A program made the position numbers and the translations under genes. Positions 24,170 through 36,281 of a DNA stretch of 64,000 bases are shown here, piece after piece. Source of the DNA: Diadema setosum (lineage: Eukaryota; Echinodermata; Echinoidea; Diadematoida; Diadematidae). The stretch's first letter is position 1, and the number at the start of each line of letters is the position of its first letter. Location of the stretch: NCBI GenBank assembly GCA_033980235.1, contig CM067072.1, positions 21,889,047 to 21,953,046 on the forward strand, read 5' to 3'. Below the pieces are notes generated by a model. That model saw only the letters and a list, made by a program, of their open reading frames with translations. It had not been told where the DNA came from and made no database searches.

Positions 24170-24369
24170 CTTGCTTGATCACCACCCGTTGAAGCCATAT
24201 GGCTTTGTTGCCAGGCCAGAGACAGTTGTAGGTAACTTGGGTGGTATCAGAGATGACATCAGACAAGCATTTGCACCAACCTGTTTTGGGGTCAAAGCTT
24301 TCAAGTTATGGGAGGGAAATCTAGGCTTGTGGGATTTCAGACGCATTGATGGCAGGTTGTTCAAGCGAA

Positions 24370-24509
24370 GGGGGCATTTCATGAAGCGTTTTGTCAGATC
24401 TTTTCTTTTTGACAAAATGTTATAAGCTACTAAAATCCTTGTATCTGATTGGCTGAGAGCAAATTTGTCAGACAAATTTGTCAGACAAAACGCTTCATGA
24501 AATGCCCCC
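24370..24509. mobile_element. 140-bp MITE with about 30-bp inverted ends
   Basis: It starts GGGGGCATTTCATGAAGCG and ends with the reverse complement. GTTTTGTCAGA is also part of both arms, and a direct repeat of GACAAATTTGTCA lies beside the right arm. It sits inside the minus-strand reverse transcriptase relic. No clear target duplication. Confidence 0.8.
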
Positions 24510-24678
24510 ATGCTATCGTGTTTAGAAGGTCAGGGTATGCGTTGACGGCACTGGTGACACTTGCCATCCTTTCCATCCAGCGTGAGGGAGAGTGCCAGTG
24601 AAGGAGGGTAGACTTACTTAGCCTATGCTTGGAAGGCTTGCCACAGAGGGCTACCTTGAACATAGCGTTGGCAAGATG

Positions 24679-25212
24679 GTTACTAAGATGGAAGGCATGG
24701 GTCTGATGATAATCTTATAAAGGTTGGGGCAAAGTCTCCAGAAGGTGAAGTACTCCTCTATTGTCATGAGATGGGTCAGTACTCGGCTGATGTCATCCAA
24801 GGACTTTCTATGAGACGTAAAGGCAAGATCATCTGCAAACTTCCTACGTGAAGTGAATGTTATGTCACCATGTATATGTTAAAAAGAGCTCTAGTGGAGT
24901 TAGTTTACAGCCACCATTAAGGAGGCCATCATCCAGAGTCCTGTTACTAAGGTGGAAGGCATGGGTCTGATGATAATCTTATAAAGGTTGGGGCAAAGTC
25001 TTCAGAAGGTGAAGTACTCCTCTGTTGTCATGAGATGGGTCAGTACTCGGCTGATGTCATCCATGGACTTTCTATGAGACGTAAAGGCAAGATCATCTGC
25101 AAATTTCGTACGTGAAGTGAATGTTATGTCACCATGTATATGTTAAAAAGAGCTCTAGTGGAGTTAGTTTACAGCCACCTGTCCATTAAGGAGGCCATCA
25201 TCCAGAGTCCTA
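24679..25212. repeat. 264-bp tandem duplication within the RT relic
   Basis: Unit 1 (24679-24942) and unit 2 (24943 to about 25212) both run from GTTACTAAG(A/G)TGGAAGGCAT to CATCATCCAGAGTCCT. They differ by a few substitutions and small indels. Each unit carries the RT catalytic box on the minus strand, so the relic contains it twice. Confidence 0.9.
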
Positions 25213-25699
25213 ACACAGCTGGCTTGGTTACCTACCGCAATCCTGAATCTGCAAGTGCTGAAGATTATAGACAAGCAGTGTGAAGTTGTTATAACACTGC
25301 TTTCAGAATGAGGCAGCACTGTACAGATCTCAGAGTCTCCCTTGACATCATATACGCAAACACATTCACAAAATGGTGGTAAAATTCATCTACCATATAT
25401 CATAATTCATCTGGGTTAACGTGAAAAACTTTTGGGCATTGTTTTAATTTAAGAGATTTGACGACAGGAAGTGAGGTGGTCCCTTTTTTCCACTTTCCCC
25501 TGCCTCATGTTCTTTCTCGGATGAGGGGACTGAAATGTTTGCATAATATCGCTTTTAGATAATGTAGAACAGGACAGGTAATTGGAAATTTCATTTGTGT
25601 CATCATCTAGGATCCAGCCTTTTAATTCAGTAAATCAGAGTGAATATTATGATGTTGAACATCTCAAGGCAAGTAAGCATCAAATGTTCATATCTAATA

Positions 25700-26545
25700 A
25701 TTCCTGATAAACAATCTTGATGTTGGCGTCAATTCAAGCTTTGGTGGATTTTTCCAAATTCCTAGGAAAAAACTGAGATGGAGGTACCAAATTTGGATGT
25801 TTGCATCAAAAAACAAAACAGCTTTTGTTACTAACAACCTTCTGATTTATAATCAGCACACAAATTGATAAACAGTGTATCTGAGTGACAGAAAAAAAAG
25901 AAAATTTGTTTATTTCCATGTACACTTTGCCGATCATATTGCGCAGGGGTATATGAGTGGCATCCAGTTTGAAGTTTTGTATTAAGAAGAATATAATAGG
26001 CCTAAAAACAATAAATTTTCTGTTTGTTTGCTTGTTTGTTTGCTTATTTTGCTAGTGGCACTCAGATTTGCATTGCACATGCAAAATTTGATAAAAGCGT
26101 AGGTATGTGACTGAAAATTCGTCTTCTATTTCTATGCATATTTTTTTGCCATTCATATAGTACATGAGTATAGGAGTGGTGGCCATTTTGAATTGAAAAT
26201 AAGATTAAAAGTGCTAAATGTACCTCTTCAAATGAAAAATTTCTTGCATGTGCAAGTAGAATTACTCATGGAAAAAAAATTTAAAAAACTTTGATGGAAT
26301 AATTGGTCATAAAATTGACATAGCTGGGATTATCATGGCCAAATTAGCATATCTGGCGGCCATTTTGGATTTTTGCATTTTGCCGAAAATGCTCAAGGTT
26401 ACGCGAGTGACATCAATCGGATTTTGAATCAGCACCCTCGAATTGACAAGAAACCATCAAAAAACATTGTATATATATTAAAAAAAAAAAAACAAGGTTA
26501 GGTGCACTTTCTATGGAGGCTAGCTTGGACTATTAAGGCCACCCA
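25700..26545 (-). repeat. Dispersed repeat, arm 2, with diverged internal tandem units
   Basis: 26280-26545 is the reverse complement of 19600-19990. Upstream, blocks of roughly 200 bases recur in diverged form (ATGAGTGGCATCCAGTTTG against GAGTGGTGGCCATTTTG; TTGATAAA followed by TGTGACTGAAAA). It has no coding potential. Confidence 0.6.
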
Positions 26546-26944
26546 ACCAAACTTTTAATTAACTCCTCCAAACTGTTGTAGGCATACGTGTAGGCCCATT
26601 CCCTTCACTCAATTAGACCCTACACGCACAACAGAAAAGTCCAGCGTTGGTACTATTTTTAATCTTGATATGTCAGCTGAACCCGATCAGCATCACCATC
26701 ATTATTACCATCGCTCCTGTCCTCGCCATAATAATGTCTCAGCAGTGAGTCAGCACATTGCAAATACAATGTAGCGACACTATGATCTTTGTGCCTATTA
26801 TGCAGTTGACATTATTTTCCGATGATTTCCCCAAATGTACTGTCACCACTCGGGTCAATATAGCAAAAGTCACAAGTAGCGCGGTTAATGCGGATGATAG
26901 TCTGTGTATTCAAATGGTGGACGTCTTTGGCACATGGTTTGCTT

Positions 26945-29045
26945 TATTCTGTACAACTTATCGACAACTGTAGAAACTCCAAAGAATTATGGAAAATTCT
27001 CAAAACTGTAACACCCTGTAAGAAATTAAATAGGAAGGTGAATTCTTTAATCATTGGTGGTGCATCTAGATGAAGGAAAGATAGCTGAAGAGTTTAATAA
27101 ATTCTTCATATCTGTCGGTGCAATTTCAAGTTGTAAAGACAAAAATAACACCGCAACATATGATAAGCCCTATGAAAGAAATCATGTGAATTCAGTTTTT
27201 TTTTTCCTTTCATGAAATTGATGAAGCATTTGTACAAAAGGAACTACAAAACTTACAAACGTCTAAATCAACCGGTCCTGATGGGATACATCCAAAACTG
27301 CTGAAGGCAGCTGCCTCTATCATTTCCAGCCATCTAGCTCACCTGTTTAATGTTTCACTGCGTACTGGGCTCATCCCTGAAGAATGGAAGAAAGCCTGTG
27401 TCACCCCCATACACAAAGGGGGCAACGCAGATGACACAAATAACTACAGACCCATGTCAGTTATTCCTGTTGTAATGAAGGTCTTTGAAAGAGCCGTGCA
27501 CCTCAGTTGACCGAGTACCTTGTGGCACATGAAATGCTGGCACCCGAACAATCGGGTTTTCGAAAAAATCATAGTGCAGACACTGTTTCAGCTTTTCTTA
27601 CTGATCTATTGTATAAGAACATGGATAAACGTTTACTTACTGGAGGGGTGTTTTTAGACTTCCGAAAGGCATTCGACTCGGTAAACCATGAAATACTCCT
27701 ACAGAAAATGACATCCTACGGAATAAAAGGGGTTGAACTCACATGGTTTACAGATTATCTCTCAAACCGCCAGCAGAAAACAACAGTTGGGGATACTGCG
27801 TCAACTTGGGGTACAATACTGTCAGGGGTACCGCAGGGCTCAATCCTCGGACCCCTACTGTTCACCATAATGGTAAATGACTTACCCAGTATCACCTTCA
27901 AGAGCAAGGTCATAATGTATGCAGACGACACTGTTTTAATATACAGTGCTAAGAATGTTGATGAAGTTGAATTTCATTTAAATAAGGATTTAGAACTTGT
28001 TAACGACTGGGTACAAGAAAATGGCCTCACCCTTTACCCTAAGACACAATTCATGATTTTTGGAACGCCTCAAAAACTAGCTGCTATCCCAAATCTTGTC
28101 AACATAAAGGTGGAGAGCCACACACTCTCGCAAGTAAAGTCTTACAAATATCTTGGGGTACACTTAGACCCAGTTCTTAACTTGAAGGAACATGTATATC
28201 ATACAAGTAAGAAAATAAGTTCCAGATTAAGTTTGATGAGTCGTTTGAAAAAATCCCTACCTCTAAATTCACTAAAACTTAGTTCTCCCATTGTTTGACT
28301 AATGCAGCATCGCCTGGTCAAAATGTCCCTCCACTACGAAAGATATTATTGTGAGACAACACAAACGAATGGCCAGAATAGTCTTAGGGGTAGACACACG
28401 TACATCTACTGACTACGTACTAAGTCAACTAAACTGGACCACGATTGAGGATAGGTGGAAGCTTCAAAGGTGCAAACTGGTTTATAGGGCACTAAATGGG
28501 GATGCTCCAGAGTACCTGTCACTCTTGTTTCAGAAAGTTTGTAATACGCACAACTACCCGACTAGATCAGCAGTCTCTGACGGGCTAATAGTAACTAGAG
28601 CTCGAACTAATGCTGGGGAAAAAGTCTTTTTCATACACCGGAGCACTCGAATGGACACTCTACCAATAAACTTAAGGCATGCCCCATCTAAACATTCGTT
28701 CTCAGCCCAATTTTGGAGGGCACTCCACTGTGCCCAAGTATAGTTCTGTTTTTTTTTTTCTCCTTTTTTTTTTTTGAGGTAGGAGAAATTCAAGAATATG
28801 AGGATGTAATGCGTTACATAATATTTGTTAAATTTTGAGTTTAATAGATATTAGTGTATAGTATGTTAAGATACATACAGATTTGATACTGCAAACTTGA
28901 TTTTGATGTTGGTATTGTATAATTATCATGTGTCTATTTGTATGTATGTGTTCATGCAGGGCCTCCAAGAACAACAGTGTTTAACCCACTGATGGAGCCA
29001 CCCTGCGAAAATAAAACATATAAATAAAAAAATAAATAAATAAAA
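26945..29045 (+). mobile_element. LINE C, CR1/L2-like, 5' truncated
   Basis: It starts in the linker before the reverse transcriptase near 26945 and ends in an AATAAAACATATAAATAAA stretch with an (AAAT)n tail at 29009-29045. The 3' untranslated region contains the T-rich run near 28750-28775. Confidence 0.8.
26965..28743 (+). pseudogene. LINE C ORF2 reverse transcriptase, frameshifted
   Basis: Blocks in order: SKELWKILKTVTPCKK (linker), STGPDGIHPKLLKAA, IPEEWKKACVTPIHKGG, NNYRPMSVIPV, then after a frameshift near 27500 EQSGFRKNHSADTV, FLDFRKAFDSVNHE, SGVPQGSILGPLLF and the catalytic MYADDTVLIYS. A second lesion near 28290-28350 removes part of the connection domain. The last frame (28351-28743) ends in THNYPTRSAVSD and a LINE C-terminus. 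It differs clearly from LINE B, so this is a separate family. Confidence 0.85.
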
Positions 29046-30419
29046 CTGAAATCTCTGCACCGCCGGCTATCAGAATGTTTTGTTCATAATTCTTCAAACG
29101 TTTGCTTGAATCTACAGATTACTAGTATACGCCTACCCATCAATAAAGGATTTTAAAGACCGCCAATCCCTTATACTTGCAATTTTTTGAAAAAAAAATG
29201 GTGAGAACACTTAGGTATTGAAGAAAACACTATTTGGAAATCTTCTGTAAATTTTGAACACAAGAGGGTCATATTGTTTAGTTAAATTGACCATCAAGAT
29301 TTGAATAATTTCTTCGAACTACGAAAAATTACAAATCTAAACTAATAGTCTAGTTTCACAGACCTGTTTGATGCACTTAGTTGCACATGTGATTCATGTA
29401 AGTGGTATGTTGTTATTTGCCATCGATAACAAAGTAAGAGAAGCTAGTGAATTCTTCTTTTCTGACAGCTTTAACATGCACATCTTTTGTTCGATGTATA
29501 AGTATCATATTACAACCACAGGAGGATTAATGTATGCAACTGTGCCTGGTACACAGAATACGTTACGGTGAGCGTTTGGTGCATTATTTGAATTTTAACG
29601 GCTAACAACCTTCAAATGTCAGAGAAATGTTTTAGCTTTACAATAGTCTTGTCATTCTCGTGGAATATATCATGTTTTGTGCTATTTGGGAAGGAATACA
29701 AAAGGGATGGCCCATCTTTAAGTTTTCCGTATAATTGGACAGGCTGATGGGTGCAGAATTACAAACAAATATCATCGGCAACTTAGATACATGGTGCAAA
29801 ATTAAACGTGTTTCATATACATATGAATATTCCGTTACGGAAAAAACAACAACTCAACAATAACACCTAAACGAGGTGTTTCTCTCTTAATGATCTAGGG
29901 TTATTATTGAACATGTTGAATGCAAGTGGTCGCTGCGTTAGTTCTTATACAATCGGAGGGAAAGCGCGGGGTAGAAAGTCTTGACATGTACAACATGAAA
30001 TAAGCACCATGTTGCATTACTAATTGCACAAACTCAAGAGTCATGTAGGCCTAGATCTTGGACACCAAAGCTCGGGCTACTGAAGCTTTTGGTGTAAACG
30101 GCAATGGATATGTGATGGAAGAACGAGCCCCAGTCAATTTTAGAGTTCCCCTAGAGGCCGCGGCTCGATCCCGCAATTTGACACTTCATTACTGGCTGGA
30201 TGTATCTCTAGGGAGGTATAACGCCTCCTTGGTATCGTCAAGGTTGTATTCAGTAGGTATATTATGTTGTACGATGGGCATTATTTGGACATATAAAGGT
30301 CGCGTTCTCTTCATCTATTACAAAACTTACGTTCAAAGGAAAATAGTGTTAGAAGAGCTCCGCTCATACCTCCTCTACGCTTTTGCTGTGATCATTGTTT
30401 TTCTATTAAGGCCCCTATA
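29046..30419. other. No gene seen
   Basis: AT-rich intronic DNA. A 120-codon frame at 30058-30420 has hydrophobic stretches but no recognisable domain or splice context, and I leave it out. Confidence 0.45.
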
Positions 30420-30640
30420 AGATTTCTGCAAATGCAAATCATTTACTTCAACAACATTTCGTGTAGATGGTACATAAATTCTACAAAACCGTGCATGAAC
30501 CTTTACTATTTTCATTTTCTTGAAAACCCCTTCAGAGACTCTCGCCAAACTTGGCAGGTAGCAATAAAATCTCAATTTGTGTAAATGGGCACCTCCCCAT
30601 CCCCCCCCCCCCCCCCGGGGGTGGAGCCTTTATGTCCTAC
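30420..30640. repeat. Dispersed repeat with CCAAACTTGGCAGGTA motif and C-run, copy 1
   Basis: It shares TTTTCTTGAAAACCCCTTC, CCAAACTTGGCAGGTA and a poly-C/poly-G tract with stretches at 31880-32260 and 35040-35500. It contains no gene. Confidence 0.55.
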
Positions 30641-30744
30641 GGTGTGATAGGAAGGGAATTGGAGTGCTTTAGAAACTATCTTACAGATTGAAAACAATCG
30701 ACCCATTAATTATTCTTAATATACATTAAAGATATATACTATCC

Positions 30745-31600
30745 TTAACGAAAACTTTTCTGTTTTGTTTGCTGATGATTCTAATATATTGCTGTCTCAT
30801 TCAAACCCTCATAAATTAGTTCAACTAATGAATAACGATGAGCAAAATGTTGCGATTTAGTTGAAAACCAACGAATTATCTTTGAATGTGCAAACAACTA
30901 TTACTATTCTTCCAGACAATATCTGTTTTTACAGTAATTATGTTCTTAATCAAGTGAATTTCAAAAGAAATTGCTAGGTCTGATAATATTGATGATACGT
31001 TTTCACAGAAAAAATAGCAATATCAGGAAAATGATCTCTAGAAATTCCTGGAGTCATAAGTAAACTAAAAGGTTATTCAAATTCATGAAATTCTTACGTC
31101 GCGATGCTTTCATTGCAACTGCTTTCATTTGCATCTGATTGTCAATCATCTTGCAAACTAAAAGGTATTTCCACATTTCTGATCTTTTCAACTTTATTCT
31201 ATTTTTATACTTTCATTCTTCCTCATATACATTCATTTATTACAAAAATAAAAAAGGTTTTCTGTATTATTCATAACACCGATTTCTATTCACATATCAT
31301 TCCTTTGTTTCACGAACATAGAATTCTCAAAGTTCATGATTTATGTGTCTGTCATTTAGGACAACACATGAATAAATTTAATTTAATGATCTTACGATGA
31401 TGTTATTTTAAATAACAAAAAAAAAGTTCCTTTCATAATTACTCAACAAGTCAGTCAAACTCATTGCATTTATCTTTGAATTAAACGTTGTCTGCTAACC
31501 AAATTTTTGCATTCACCGGGCCTAAACACAAATAATAAAATCATTGGACTAAAGTTTTAAATGAATATCTTGTTTAATCAGTTTTAACAGACAATTCAGG
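30745..31600 (+). pseudogene. Degraded LINE B-type reverse transcriptase
   Basis: FADDSNILLSHSNPHKLV near 30770-30830 matches the catalytic box of LINE B (FADDTNLFLSHRNPTTLV). Later pieces correspond to the LINE B C-terminal region (HRILKVHDL near 31320; TGPKH near 31520). Many stops and frame changes show an old copy. Confidence 0.65.
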
Positions 31601-31879
31601 AATATTATTCAGTTAAAAATTATAAATCTTCCACTTCGATTTCCTCCCTTCTCTCCATCTCTTCCTTCTCCTCTCATCTCAACTTGTTTTATCTTTATTC
31701 CCCCTATATCTTATCTTTCCATCTCTTTCTCATACTGCGGAGCTTCAGTCTTAGTTATTGTTTTTTTCATGCCATTTTCTCATACCATGTTATGTGCTTA
31801 ATTTTGTTATTATGATGGGATTTAATTTTCGAGGGACTAGGTAATGCAAACTGTGCTTTTGAGTAAGGCTTCCCAACGA

Positions 31880-32260
31880 GGCCACAGAAGGGGGGGGGGG
31901 AGAAGATAGTGGCAGAATTTTCATAACTTCGGCTCCTTTAAAACCCTATGACGGATTTTAAACAAACTTGCAAAAAGTATCTCGCATCTCGCAAACGCAT
32001 TCTGCAAACGTGCAAATTGTTTAATTCAACAAAAAGGTACAAATTATTCAACTCAGTATCAAAATTCCACGTGAACCTTTACAATTTTGATTTTATCAAA
32101 AACCCCTCGACAGATAGGTACCAAACTTGGCAGGTAACATTCTTAGGGTGGTACAATCCCAACCTTTTCAATGGGTATCATGCCCACCCGGATGGGGGAG
32201 GGGGGGGGGGGGGGACAGGGGCCCGAAAACCAAAGCTAGCTTAACTAGTTTAAAAACAAA
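31880..32260. repeat. Dispersed repeat with CCAAACTTGGCAGGTA motif and G-runs, copy 2
   Basis: Two G-runs (31891-31901 and about 32200-32215) flank a block with AAAAACCCCTCGACAG and CCAAACTTGGCAGGTAAC. It is the same family as 30420-30640. Confidence 0.6.
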
Positions 32261-33009
32261 TCTTCTGTAGAGCAAGGAGTGATCGAGCTATGATATAGTG
32301 TTATAGTAAATTATAGATTGCAAGAAATAGAAGATTTGCTTCAAAACTAATTAAGTGATGTTAGACAAATAGACAACACAAGCTGTCTGCGAGTATGATT
32401 ATGACGGAATCGAAGCATAAGGTCCATTACGAATAAAAGTGTGAAATATGAAGGAACCAACTCAGTCGGTTCCTAATGTTGAATGCGTTTCGTATTCATA
32501 ATGAAAGGCAGAATTAGCCAAACCATGAGAATGATATAAAGATCCTGAATAATTGCTGATGTTGACAATAGACAACAAAAATTAAAAACTGAAAAAAAGA
32601 AAGAAAGGTACTTCGCTTAAAGAAGGAAAAATACCTCTTTGGACAGTAGATCTGGATTCAGAAAAAGGGTATTCGGCCAAAATAGTGTCAAACTGGCTCT
32701 CAATCTGCCTTGACGCTAAAAAATGAAAAGCAGTCCTGTTAATGTATTGTGAATGAAACACACTCTTTATATTCTTTGTAAAAATAAAAATATTGCTAGG
32801 AATTTAATTTGACTTTAAATGTGGGGAGGGAATAACTAATAAAACGATATTAGGAAAATCATTTGTACATAATATGGATATTATATATATATATCATATT
32901 CAACCTGCCACGTTAGTCGTAGTGTTTTGAAAAAAGAAGTTGGAATTAGAAAACCCCCCTCCGGGCCCTTGAAGGAAACCCCAACATAGGCAAATTTGAA
33001 ACTACAGTC
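32261..33009. other. No gene seen
   Basis: AT-rich intronic DNA with a short (TA)n run near 32882-32893. Confidence 0.45.
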
Positions 33010-33849
33010 AATATACAATATCTGACTTACTTGACTTAAGTCGGGTAGTATTCCGGAGATCTATGGATGATGTCCCTCCAGCGATCTCAGTTCTCCGTTA
33101 CACTCGCAAAGACCATACGGTTCTGAGTATGTTTACGTATATGTGTCGAGGCCGTCCGCATCTAGCTCTTCCATGTATAAGTAGTTCCCATACTCATAGT
33201 AAGACTGTGTAGTGTTAGCTCAGGGTGTAGTTGGGCATGCCCGGTAAGCCTTAGCCAGCTCCTCTGAGCTACTTTAGAGCTAACTTTTGGTAAAGTCCAT
33301 ACAGTACTGAGTTGGTAATCCTCAGACATCTAAGGTTTAAGTGAGTCTTCTCGTCATAGTCCAAGTTTCAGACCCACCAGAGAAGAATTGATTCGACTGT
33401 GGCAGTGAAGAGACAAACTTTCAGGTCCTTCCGCAAATCTGATTTTCAGACAGCTTTTAAGCTATGACATGCTTTCCATGTGTATCTCTTTCTTGTGGCT
33501 TTGTCATCCTTTGCTTGCACAAAGCACTAAACCTGTTCTTCACTTCCATACACAATGTATCGCTCCTGGAGTTCAGTGTCTTCCTTGAAAGCTTCCCAGT
33601 CAGTATACACAACTCTTTAGGGCTGGACCTTGATTTTTCTCAGACTTAATCTGACCTTTGGCATGACAAGCCTACGGTCGATCGCTTCCCAGTGAGTTGA
33701 AGAAGTCATAATGTGCTTCGGTGTTCATAACACTGTTCCTCCACTTCTTTCTTACATGAAAGAAGTCAATCTTGGACTTGAAAAGATGCATGTCAGACAG
33801 GCAGGTCCATACTTTTCCTGGTTTCTTCTTATATCTTATGAGGAATTGC

Positions 33850-34014
33850 AGGGCCGTATCTGCTACCCCTGCGAACAACATCATGTTAATACTGGGAGAT
33901 TTCAACGCTCAACTTAGTAAAGAGAACAAGGGGCATACCATATGGTACTACAACCATTTCAACAGAAACGGCGGTCTGCTAATGGATGCACTGCTGGAGG
34001 CCAACTTGAGGTGA
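33850..34014 (+). other. Inverted internal segment of the LINE endonuclease
   Basis: The GDFNA block and its following NRNG block lie on the plus strand, while both flanking parts of the same domain lie on the minus strand and in the right order. Approximate breakpoints are 33850 and 34014-34020. The simplest reading is a local inversion of about 165 bases inside an existing insertion. Confidence 0.65.
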
Positions 34015-34332
34015 CCAGCCTATACTCCTCAGCATGCTCGATGCTGTCCCCTTCCTGTTGGGCTACAGCTAATACAGAGAGTCTGGGGTTTCCATTGGAT
34101 GTTGCCTTTAGAGTTCTCTGGGCCACTGGAGTGACCTCACTATACCAGTTTGTTAGCTTCCATGCTTATCACAAACCATTATTCCTCCTACTGCAGTTTG
34201 TGCTGAGTTCTTCACAGCTGATGTGATCAGATAACTCTTTACTCCAATCCTATAGTTGAGTTGCTTATGGGCTTCATGCAGGATCCTATATATGCTCTTG
34301 AGTTGCAAGGATCTGTGGGCCACTCTCCTCAA

Positions 34333-34622
34333 ATAGATGGCCCAGTTCCTCTTTCTTGACTCCTGTCGTCATAGTCCTGATATTCAGTGTGCCAATCCTG
34401 ATGGCTCTACGGCGTGACAGGACTGATTTTTTTTTTCCACTGTTGGTCTTCGGCAGTTGGTCTCAAACTCTCCCCAAATAGATGGCCCAGTTCCTCTCTC
34501 TTGACTCCTGTCCTGATAGTCCTGACATCCAGTGTGCCGATCCTGATGGCTCTACGGCATGACAGGACTGATTATTTTTTTTTTTCACTGTTGGTCTTCG
34601 GCAGTTCGTCTCGGAGTTGATC
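34333..34622. repeat. 145-bp tandem duplication, each with a T-run
   Basis: Units starting at 34333 and 34478 both begin ATAGATGGCCCAGTTCCTC and contain GACAGGACTGATT followed by 9-11 T and CACTGTTGGTCTTCGGCAG. It duplicates the endonuclease N-terminus of the LINE relic. Confidence 0.85.
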
Positions 34623-34640
34623 AATCCATCGTCCGCCAGC

Positions 34641-35039
34641 CTTCCCGAGGGCTTTGAACCGGGTGAGTCATAACGATATCTCTCCCCTCGACTGAATTAA
34701 AAACTTTAATCCTAGCGCTGTTAGCTGACTTGTCCATGGGTCTTTTCAATGGCTAATAGACCCTACCGCCGCCACTCGAGTAAGGCTATATCTCGGGTAA
34801 TTTCATACCCGGTTTTTTTTTTTCGAGGTGCATACGCTCCTCTACATCCGATGTGTTCAGTAACCGACATTTCTTAGGGACATGCAGGGCAGCAGGATCA
34901 CCTCTGGCAGGATATGTGACCTACAGGTCACGCACGGACGGTCTTCCTCCTCTGACCACTGGTGTAAATCATCAATAGGAGGCTGGATCATTTTACTGAC
35001 CCTTGAACACTTTGCTAAGACCACTATATTACGTCTATC
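34641..35039. other. No gene seen; probably LINE 5' region
   Basis: On the minus strand this would lie upstream of the endonuclease relic. It is less AT-rich than its surroundings and may be the 5' untranslated region of that LINE. No frame is recognised. Confidence 0.35.
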
Positions 35040-35500
35040 ACTTCTATTTCTACAGAAAAATTTTTCAAACTCATTGAATTTTTGGTTTCAACCCCCTACC
35101 CCCCCCCCCCAGGTTGTGCATGACGTCCATTCAATAAATTTAGATCATGTTGCCCTAGGGATGCTATCTGCCAAGTTTGTTGAAAATCCGTTATAGGGTT
35201 TTCGAGAATGAGGTGAAAAAATGAAATCCCTCCGCAGCGTGTTCATTGCCTGCATCCCCCTATCCGCGATAAGCAACCTTTAAACTATACAAAATCATCA
35301 CTGTCTCGTAGCACTACCTTAGCTCTATAGAAAAGAAGATTTAAACAAATACATACTAATGGGACTTTGATTCTCCACCCCCCCCCCTTCCCGATGCCCT
35401 TTAAAGAACTTGAGATCCTATCACCCTAGGGGTGCTATATTACCTGCCAAGTTTAGTGAAAATGTGTCAAGGGACTTTGAAGAAAATGAAAAATTATACA
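35040..35500. repeat. Dispersed repeat with C-runs, copies 3 and 4
   Basis: Two tandem partial copies, each with a C-run (35097-35110, about 35378-35387) followed by a CTGCCAAGTTT(G/A)(T/G)TGAAAAT phrase. It is the same family as 30420-30640 and 31880-32260. Confidence 0.6.
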
Positions 35501-36281
35501 GGTTCATGCGCAGTTCGGATAGTTTATCTGCCATTGACACGTAATACTGTATAAGCAAATCATTTGCACATATATTCTGCAGGATGCGTTCGCAAATTTC
35601 CCGTCCAAGATAAACGTTTGCACATTTCTTGGCTTCATGTTTTGAACATTTACCATTGATCCAATTGTGGAGATTTGCTCAGTTTCCATCATGCATCAAG
35701 ACGTTTGCACAATTCCCATTGTTTGCACATTTCCCGGTTTTTGCACATTTCCCTGCTTCACAGGCCGCCGCCCGATTTCTCTGGCAAGCGCATGAAATTG
35801 AAAATTCCACAATAGGCCGTAGATAGGGAGGCGTAAAACCTCCCCTTTTCATGTATAGATAAGGTTGTACCGGCATCATACCATACCATGGCCAAGAGTT
35901 ATCACTATCCGTGTGAAAAATGAAGTATAATTACCAAAAGCAATACTAAAGAGTAAAACTATGCACCTTTTCTTTTTTCATAGTTCTTTCTGCATTGTAC
36001 ATCTTACCACACAAACTGTCTCGAATCAAAACTCCAGTTCACTTAAAGCCGATACCCCGAGCTTAAGTGTAAACGGGCTCTACATGAGAGTGAAGTACGA
36101 GATCAATTAGATGCAATTCTCTCCAAGTACATAAGACAACGTTAAAGCATCCGGCAAATTTGAAGAAAAACACACAAAACGTGACAATTATGATTAAAAG
36201 TGGTCTTCATTATTGCGCCGCCATAATCATCAAGTTCTTTTTAACACAGTACACCTTGCCTCATTTAACTTATGATCGCAG
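35501..36281. other. Intron, no other feature seen
   Basis: It includes a short run of degenerate GTTTGCACA(T/A)TTCCC units near 35610-35760. The last bases before 36282 form the acceptor of the second FN3 domain. Confidence 0.45.

Larger units (their letters stand above)
24170..25400 (-). pseudogene. LINE reverse transcriptase relic
   Basis: On the minus strand the duplicated unit reads as RT fragments: GDITFTS, a KFADDLAFTS box equivalent to the YADD catalytic motif, then LTHLMTIEEYFTFWRL. Further downstream (24170-24365) lies a C-terminal piece with NNLPSMRLKSHKPRF. Frames are broken by stops, a 264-bp duplication and a MITE. It belongs to a LINE group other than LINE B. Function is lost. 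Confidence 0.65.
33010..34640 (-). pseudogene. RTE-like LINE relic: endonuclease with inverted segment, RT deleted
   Basis: Reading down the minus strand from about 34610: RIGTLDVRTIRTG with REELGHLF (endonuclease N-terminus), LFEESGPQILATQEH (the catalytic QEH motif), then AQTAVGGIMVC. The part that should follow, LGDFNAQLS with NRNGGLLMDALLEANL, is on the plus strand at about 33868-34014. The minus strand then resumes with KKKPGKVWTCLSD, KWRNSVMNTEAHYDFF and LGSDRP, the end of the endonuclease. Next come LRKDLKVCLFTATVESILL and fragments of the element's C-terminus, so nearly the whole reverse transcriptase is missing. The order is that of the craniofacial-development-protein-2-like endonuclease LINEs. 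Confidence 0.7.

Noticed and set aside
30058..30420. 120-codon frame with hydrophobic stretches
   Set aside because: No family resemblance, no splice context and no homologous copy in the window. It is probably chance in intron sequence.
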